From positions 1-9,339 of the forward strand of contig CAMPIY010000056.1 in NCBI GenBank assembly GCA_946886645.1: a stretch of 9,339 nt of DNA. The letters run 5' to 3'. Below the pieces are notes generated by a model, which searched no databases, was not told the DNA's origin, and worked only from the letters and a program-made list of their open reading frames with translations. Source of the stretch: an uncultured Sphingomonas sp. (GTDB lineage: Bacteria; Pseudomonadota; Alphaproteobacteria; Sphingomonadales; Sphingomonadaceae). The position numbers and the translations under genes are program-made. Numbering within the stretch: the first letter of the stretch is position 1; every line of letters starts with the position of its first letter. Positions 6,097 through 9,339 of this stretch are shown here, piece after piece.

Positions 6097-6891
6097 CTAG
6101 GCCGCCAGCGCCACGGCGTCCGCTTCCAGGTCGCAAAGCTTGCGCCATTGCTGGCGCCGCCGCTCGCCCAGGGCCAGCTGCAGCGCGTAGAAATGCTGCG
6201 CGGGATTGGCGCGGAACGATGCGGGCAATGCCGCGTCCCGCCGCAATTCGCGCTCGATCCTCGCCCAGCCCCGGCGCTCGTCGCGGGCCTGGCGGCGAGT
6301 TAGGGCCGCCCCTCCAAGCAATCGCTTCGCCACGCGCTTCAACATGGTCGCCTCGACCGCCGCCCAGGCTTCGGCAAGGGCATCCTTCTCGACCGCTGCC
6401 TGCGCCAGTTGCTCGACCGTCTCGCACAGGATTGCAACGACGTCGGGCGGCATCGTCTCGGCCGCGCGCCGGCGCCGGTGGCAATCGTCGAGCGCATCCA
6501 GCAAAGGGCGTGGAAGCCTTGCCTCGGCTTCCGATCGAAGCGCCCTGGTCGCGCTCAACCGATAGGCGCGATAGACCGCAACGGTTCGCGCCTTCGATTC
6601 CTCGCCAAGCGCCTCGCCGAGCAAGTCCAGCGCCGCCCGGGCCCGTTCGAGATCGCGAACCGTCCAACCCCAGCGGGTCAGGCGCCGGTCCAGTCTCGCC
6701 AACCCCTCCGCCACGCGCATCGACCGCCGCGCCTCGGCCAGCGCCCAAACGAACTGGCCGCGGGAATGGTCGTAGAGATGATGCAGCACCACCGCCCGCT
6801 GCGCATGGTCGCACGGCCGCCCCGCCAACGCCTCGACCTCGGTTTCGAGTTGCTCGATCAATCCCTGCTGGTGCGCCGCGATGATGTCCAT
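6097..6891 (-). CDS. Uncharacterised Arg/Ala-rich helical protein
   Basis: This 264-residue frame reads MDIIAAHQQGLIEQLETEVE at its start and has no signal peptide or membrane segment. It is rich in Ala, Arg, Leu and Glu and appears almost wholly alpha-helical. A His-bearing stretch, VVLHHLYDHSRGQFVWALAEARRSM (34-58, His37, His38 and His42), is the most distinctive part, followed by DRRLTRWGWTVRDLERARAALDLL (68-91). The Arg-rich helices with a buried His cluster recall CHAD polyphosphate-binding domains, but the defining CHAD motifs are not clear, so I leave it unnamed. Its stop lies nine bases from the dipZ stop (convergent genes). It follows exbD3 by 48 bases on the same strand and could share its transcript. 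No Shine-Dalgarno site precedes the ATG at 6891. That it is coding rather than a shadow is judged from its plausible composition and the absence of a better frame. Confidence 0.65.
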   Translation of the reverse strand: MDIIAAHQQGLIEQLETEVEALAGRPCDHAQRAVVLHHLYDHSRGQFVWALAEARRSMRVAEGLARLDRRLTRWGWTVRDLERARAALDLLGEALGEESKARTVAVYRAYRLSATRALRSEAEARLPRPLLDALDDCHRRRRAAETMPPDVVAILCETVEQLAQAAVEKDALAEAWAAVEATMLKRVAKRLLGGAALTRRQARDERRGWARIERELRRDAALPASFRANPAQHFYALQLALGERRRQQWRKLCDLEADAVALAA

Positions 6892-6900
6892 GCGGCGGCC

Positions 6901-6930
6901 GTAACCGGCCAGCGGTTGAAAAGCGGTTAC
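6901..6930 (-). repeat. Inverted repeat between exbD3 and the helical-protein gene
   Basis: GTAACCG (6901-6907) and CGGTTAC (6924-6930) are perfect 7-bp arms around 16 bases, with another internal CGGTT at 6913-6917. It sits just after the exbD3 stop and 10-40 bases ahead of the next start. With no T run it is not a good terminator; it may be a weak hairpin or a protein-binding site. Confidence 0.35.
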
Positions 6931-6939
6931 CTGCCGGCG

Positions 6940-7389
6940 CTAGAAACTGTCGCCATATTGCTGGTTTCCGACGAACCCAAGCTTCGTCACCTCGGCCTGC
7001 GCGGTCATCGCCAGCACCTGGTCGACGCGGCCGTAATTTGTCGCCGCGTCGGGCCGGAAATGAAGCTCGGGCGCGGGATCCATGGCTACCGAACGTTCAA
7101 GCGTGGCGCGGAGCGTGCGATCGTCGATCGCCTGTCCGTTCCACATCGCCTGCCCTCCGGCCGTCAGGGCTAGTTCGTTGCTGATCGACTTCACCACCGG
7201 CGTCGGTCCCGTCGGCACATCGATTTTGACCGCGTCGGTCTGTGGAGGGATCGTAATGATGAACATGATCAGCAACACCAGCATCACGTCGATCAGTGGC
7301 GTGGTGTTCATTTCGGCCATTGGCGGAATTTCGGCCCGTGAGAAGCTGGCCGGCGAATTGGCGCTCATGGTTGGGACGAGTAATGTCAT
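6940..7389 (-). CDS. exbD: ExbD/TolR-family proton-channel subunit, third copy
   Basis: ExbD anchors in the inner membrane and, with ExbB, uses the proton gradient to drive TonB. This 149-residue copy has a cytoplasmic N-terminus of about 28 residues, one membrane helix (about 31-48) with the essential proton-carrying Asp34 in NTTPLIDVMLVLL, and a periplasmic domain ending near LGFVGNQQYGDSF. A 24-residue run across the helix is identical to ExbD2, so the two are paralogues by duplication. The periplasmic linker is shorter than in ExbD2 and the N-terminus longer (MTLLVPTMSANSPASFSRAE). The start at 7389 is chosen because GGGAGG (7400-7395) lies five bases ahead; the frame extends to 7437, but that extension contains the ribosome site. 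It follows exbD2 but lies beyond a terminator, so separate expression is likely. Confidence 0.93.
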   Translation of the reverse strand: MTLLVPTMSANSPASFSRAEIPPMAEMNTTPLIDVMLVLLIMFIITIPPQTDAVKIDVPTGPTPVVKSISNELALTAGGQAMWNGQAIDDRTLRATLERSVAMDPAPELHFRPDAATNYGRVDQVLAMTAQAEVTKLGFVGNQQYGDSF

Positions 7390-7414
7390 CACCGCCTCCC
7401 TCATCTGTCGACGG

Positions 7415-7426
7415 ATGATATAACAT
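7415..7426 (-). promoter_or_regulatory. Candidate -10 box and near-palindrome upstream of exbD3
   Basis: On the minus strand TTATAT (7423-7418) could be a -10 box, putting the message start about 20 bases before the ATG at 7389 and leaving room for its ribosome site. It sits inside ATGATATAACAT (7415-7426), symmetric at 10 of 12 positions, which might be an operator. No convincing -35 box is seen. Confidence 0.3.
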
Positions 7427-7478
7427 TCTTTTCGCATATGAAAGCACGATCATTGGGGCTTGCACGCCCGCCCAATAG

Positions 7479-7506
7479 AAAAGGGCGGCCCCCGAGGGGA
7501 CCGCCC
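7479..7506 (-). terminator. Rho-independent terminator after exbD2
   Basis: Read on the minus strand, GGGCGGTCCC (7506-7497) pairs with GGGGCCGCCC (7492-7483) around a 4-base loop and is followed by TTTTCT. One position is a U-G pair on the minus strand but a C-A mismatch on the plus strand, so the direction is clear. It begins 24 bases after the exbD2 stop and separates exbB-exbD1-exbD2 from exbD3. Confidence 0.85.
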
Positions 7507-7529
7507 AAATCCTTGACCAGGTCGAAGGC

Positions 7530-7964
7530 TTAGAAGACCGTCATATAGGCTTCGTTGCCGACGAAGCCCATCTTGCTGACCTTGGCCTGCTTGGTCACCG
7601 CCAGCACCTCGTCGACCATTTCGTAACGGGCTTCCGGTTCCGGCTGCAGGTGCAGTTCGGGAATCGGGTCCATCTGCTGCGTGACGTCCAGATACTGGCG
7701 CAGCTGCGTCAGGTTCACCGGCGCGCCGTTCCACAGGACCGCACCCGCCTGGGTGATGACGATCTTGTTCTTGACCGGATCGACCGGGGGCGGCGGCTGG
7801 TTCGACTGGTCCTGCGGCAGGTCCAGCTTCACCGCGTGGGTCTGCGGCGGGATGGTGATGATGAACATGATGAGAAGAACCAGCATGACGTCGATGAGCG
7901 GCGTCGTGTTGATGTCCATCATGGGCTCGCCTTCGGTATTCGAGCCAGTGGTTTGCATCGCCAT
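7530..7964 (-). CDS. exbD: ExbD/TolR-family proton-channel subunit, second copy
   Basis: This 144-residue protein has the ExbD layout: a short cytoplasmic N-terminus, one membrane helix (about 22-39) with the proton-carrying Asp25 in NTTPLIDVMLVLL, a proline-rich linker (QPPPPVDP near 56-63) and a periplasmic domain ending MGFVGNEAYMTVF. It works with ExbB and TonB to power outer-membrane receptors. The ATG at 7964 lies ten bases after a GAGGAG site (7980-7975) and 19 bases after the exbD1 stop, so the two genes are co-transcribed; the similar opening of exbD1 (MSMQ against MAMQ) supports this start. A strong terminator follows. Many sphingomonads and xanthomonads have paired exbD genes after exbB, so this pair is expected. 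It has no cysteine, unlike ExbD1. Confidence 0.95.
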   Translation of the reverse strand: MAMQTTGSNTEGEPMMDINTTPLIDVMLVLLIMFIITIPPQTHAVKLDLPQDQSNQPPPPVDPVKNKIVITQAGAVLWNGAPVNLTQLRQYLDVTQQMDPIPELHLQPEPEARYEMVDEVLAVTKQAKVSKMGFVGNEAYMTVF

Positions 7965-7983
7965 GGTTGGCTAGCTCCTCAAA

Positions 7984-8475
7984 TTACAGTCGCGTGATCG
8001 GACCGCCGGGGGGCGGCTGCGAAATGAAGCCGACGCGGGCGAAACCCGCACGCTGCATCGTGAACACCGTTCCGCCGATGCACTTGTACGGCGTGTTGAT
8101 GTCGCCGCGGATGTGCACTTCCGGCATATTGTCGTCGTTGATGTTCTCGACGCCGCCGACCTTCGCGATCTGGTCTTCCAGGGCCTTGACCGCGCGGTCG
8201 AGCAGTTGCTCGTTGTTGACCGGCGTGAGGTCCCAATAAACCTCGCAGGTTCCGCCAGGGCCGCCGCGAACGGTCAGCGACACGTTCTCCGGCTTCGTCT
8301 CGGTAACCTCGTTGCGAACCTGGGGCAGCGTAATCGGCACGGACTGGATCACCACCGGGACAGTGATGAGGAAGATGATCAGAAGCACGAGCATCACGTC
8401 GACGAGCGGCGTGGTGTTGATGTCCGACATGGGGACGTCTTCGCCCGTATCGTGCTCGCCTACTTGCATTGACAT
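7984..8475 (-). CDS. exbD: ExbD/TolR-family proton-channel subunit, first copy
   Basis: From the start at 8475 this protein has 163 residues: a cytoplasmic N-terminus of about 20, one membrane helix (about 23-40) with Asp26 in NTTPLVDVMLVLL, then a periplasmic domain longer than in the other copies. It carries two cysteines, Cys77 (GGTCEVYWDLTP) and Cys132 (PYKCIGGTVF), absent from ExbD2 and ExbD3; both should face the periplasm and could form a disulfide. It presumably forms the channel with ExbB. AAGGAA (8490-8485) lies nine bases ahead of 8475. A longer start at 8502 has no ribosome site and would lie at the foot of the 8505-8537 hairpin, and starting at MSMQ matches ExbD2. The tail, QPPPGGPITRL, is proline- and glycine-rich. 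It lies between exbB and exbD2 in one operon. Confidence 0.95.
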   Translation of the reverse strand: MSMQVGEHDTGEDVPMSDINTTPLVDVMLVLLIIFLITVPVVIQSVPITLPQVRNEVTETKPENVSLTVRGGPGGTCEVYWDLTPVNNEQLLDRAVKALEDQIAKVGGVENINDDNMPEVHIRGDINTPYKCIGGTVFTMQRAGFARVGFISQPPPGGPITRL

Positions 8476-8504
8476 GAGGCGTGATTCCTTTTTCGTCGTC
8501 ATGT

Positions 8505-8537
8505 TCCCGGGCCGGCGGTTCCCCGCCGGGCCCGGGA
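8505..8537 (-). promoter_or_regulatory. Strong intercistronic hairpin between exbB and exbD1
   Basis: CCCGGG (8506-8511) pairs with CCCGGG (8531-8536), and CCGGCGG (8512-8518) pairs with CCGCCGG (8523-8529), with one bulged base and a 4-base loop, closed by a T-A pair. There is no T run on the minus strand and the exbD genes clearly follow, so it is more likely an mRNA stabiliser or partial attenuator that keeps exbB message in excess of exbD. Confidence 0.65.
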
Positions 8538-8547
8538 CAAGGTCCGC

Positions 8548-9318
8548 TTAGCGTGCGGCAGTCGGTGCGGCGGCCGTCTTGGTCGCGGCCGGCTTGCCGG
8601 CGGTGGCCATGATCGGCTTCACCGCGCCGTTCGACATCAGGTAGCCGTGGACGTCGTTGGTGAAGGCCGCGAGGTCTTCCGAGATCGACTTGTTGCGGCG
8701 GATCAGCCAGTTGTAGGCAAGCACCGCCGGAACCGCGACGACCAGGCCGAGCGCGGTCATGATCAGCGCTTCGCCGACCGGGCCGGCAACCGTGGAAATC
8801 GACGCCTGGCCCGACGCACCGATCTTGATCAGCGCGCGGTAGATGCCGATGACGGTGCCGAACAGGCCGATGAACGGCGCGGTCGAACCGACGGTCGCGA
8901 GGAAGGCCAGGCCTTCGCCCAGGCGGTTGCTGATCGAGCCCTGCGAACGGGCCAGCGAGTTGGCCATCCAGTCATGCTGGTCGACCGGGTCGGTCAGCTT
9001 GCTGTGCTGGTCCTGCGCCAGGAGCGCGTCCTCGACGATCGCGCGATAGGCGCTGCGCTGCTCCAGCTTGCCGGCCGCTTCACGCAGCGTCGGCGAGTTC
9101 CAGAAGCTGGCCCGCACCTTGTTGGCCTGGCTCATGATCTTCTGCTGCTGAAGAAGCTTCGTGAACAGGATGTAGAAGCTGAAAACCGACATCGCGACCA
9201 GGATGATGAACACCGTCCACGAAATCAGGCCGCCTTCGTTCAGGGCCTGCATCAGGCCGTACGGATTCTCACCGGCGGGAGCGGCCGCAGCCGCGAGGAT
9301 CAGGGTTGGAGCTGCCAT
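8548..9318 (-). CDS. exbB: ExbB (MotA/TolQ/ExbB family) proton-channel protein
   Basis: This 256-residue inner-membrane protein forms the pentameric channel that, with ExbD, energises TonB. An N-terminal Ala-rich segment (1-16), possibly a signal or periplasmic tail, is followed by the first membrane helix (about 33-52), a large cytoplasmic loop, and helices two and three at about 136-160 and 182-204. The family signature GSTAPFIGLFGTVIGIYRAL is at 144-163. Glu183 in VGEALIMTALGLVVAVPAVL corresponds to the conserved helix-three glutamate of E. coli ExbB. The C-terminus is an Ala/Lys/Thr tail (KPAATKTAAAPTAAR). The start at 9318 follows an AGGAAAG site (9333-9327). It heads the operon with exbD1 and exbD2; tonB may lie beyond the right edge. 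TolQ is less likely because of the double exbD and the absence of tolA or tolB here. Confidence 0.95.
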   Translation of the reverse strand: MAAPTLILAAAAAPAGENPYGLMQALNEGGLISWTVFIILVAMSVFSFYILFTKLLQQQKIMSQANKVRASFWNSPTLREAAGKLEQRSAYRAIVEDALLAQDQHSKLTDPVDQHDWMANSLARSQGSISNRLGEGLAFLATVGSTAPFIGLFGTVIGIYRALIKIGASGQASISTVAGPVGEALIMTALGLVVAVPAVLAYNWLIRRNKSISEDLAAFTNDVHGYLMSNGAVKPIMATAGKPAATKTAAAPTAAR

Positions 9319-9339
9319 ATGTTTAACTTTCCTATTGAA

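Noticed and set aside
4269..6884. An 871-codon plus-strand frame across msrB, dipZ and the helical-protein gene
   Set aside because: It is a shifted frame of two well-supported genes and the antisense of a third; the product is an Arg/Pro/Ala-rich low-complexity string.
6097..6891. Naming this protein a CHAD-domain protein
   Set aside because: Helical Arg-rich character and histidines fit loosely, but I could not find the typical CHAD motif order, so the family was not assigned.
6409..7173. A 254-codon plus-strand frame over the helical-protein gene and exbD3
   Set aside because: It crosses the end of exbD3, which is certain on the other strand, and lacks any recognisable domain.
7390..7437. 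Longer start for exbD3 at 7437
   Set aside because: The extension contains the GGGAGG ribosome site and the candidate -10 box for the start at 7389, and its residues do not match ExbD N-termini.
8476..8502. Longer start for exbD1 at 8502
   Set aside because: No ribosome site precedes it, whereas AAGGAA is well placed for 8475, and the shorter start aligns with ExbD2.

Overview
The window looks like chromosomal DNA of a GC-rich alphaproteobacterium, most likely a sphingomonad. The grounds are the IbpA-type small heat-shock protein behind a ROSE-like RNA thermometer, the exbB-exbD-exbD arrangement, the PhaZ N-terminus, starts without Shine-Dalgarno sites that fit leaderless transcripts, and a short dispersed intergenic repeat of a kind I associate with this group. 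The taxonomic call is inference from protein resemblance, not from a marker gene.

Layout. 1-359 (minus) is the N-terminal part of an intracellular polyhydroxyalkanoate depolymerase that runs off the left edge. Divergent from it, 495-2267 encodes a complete ABC half-transporter (membrane domain plus ATPase). 2284-3204 is a heat-shock unit: a candidate RpoH promoter, a three-hairpin ROSE-like thermometer, ibpA, a 14-bp hairpin and a 55-residue small gene. 3281-3757 is an unrecognised putative lipoprotein of lower GC. 3889-6087 is a tight two-gene operon: a Tat-exported methionine sulfoxide reductase B, then a DipZ-type membrane reductase (CcdA channel, thioredoxin-like domain, C-terminal domain). 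6097-9318 lies on the minus strand: in transcription order exbB, exbD1, exbD2, a rho-independent terminator, a third exbD, and an unrecognised helical protein that converges on dipZ.

How the genes fit together. IbpA holds unfolding proteins in the cytoplasm during heat stress. MsrB would repair oxidised methionines outside the cytoplasm, with electrons passed across the membrane by the adjacent DipZ protein. ExbB/ExbD convert proton-motive force into work for TonB-dependent outer-membrane uptake; tonB itself is not in the window. The extra exbD outside the terminator suggests a tandem duplicate that gained its own expression.

Three copies of a 32-bp intergenic repeat lie at 2284, 3228 and 3767, each in front of a stress or envelope gene; one copy supplies the candidate -35 box of the lipoprotein gene. 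I see no RNA genes, CRISPR array, transposase or prophage gene, and no gene-free stretch longer than about 190 bases. I found no convincing wholly new system. The most interesting items are the RpoH/ROSE leader, the Tat-MsrB/DipZ pair lacking the usual resolving cysteine, and the third exbD.
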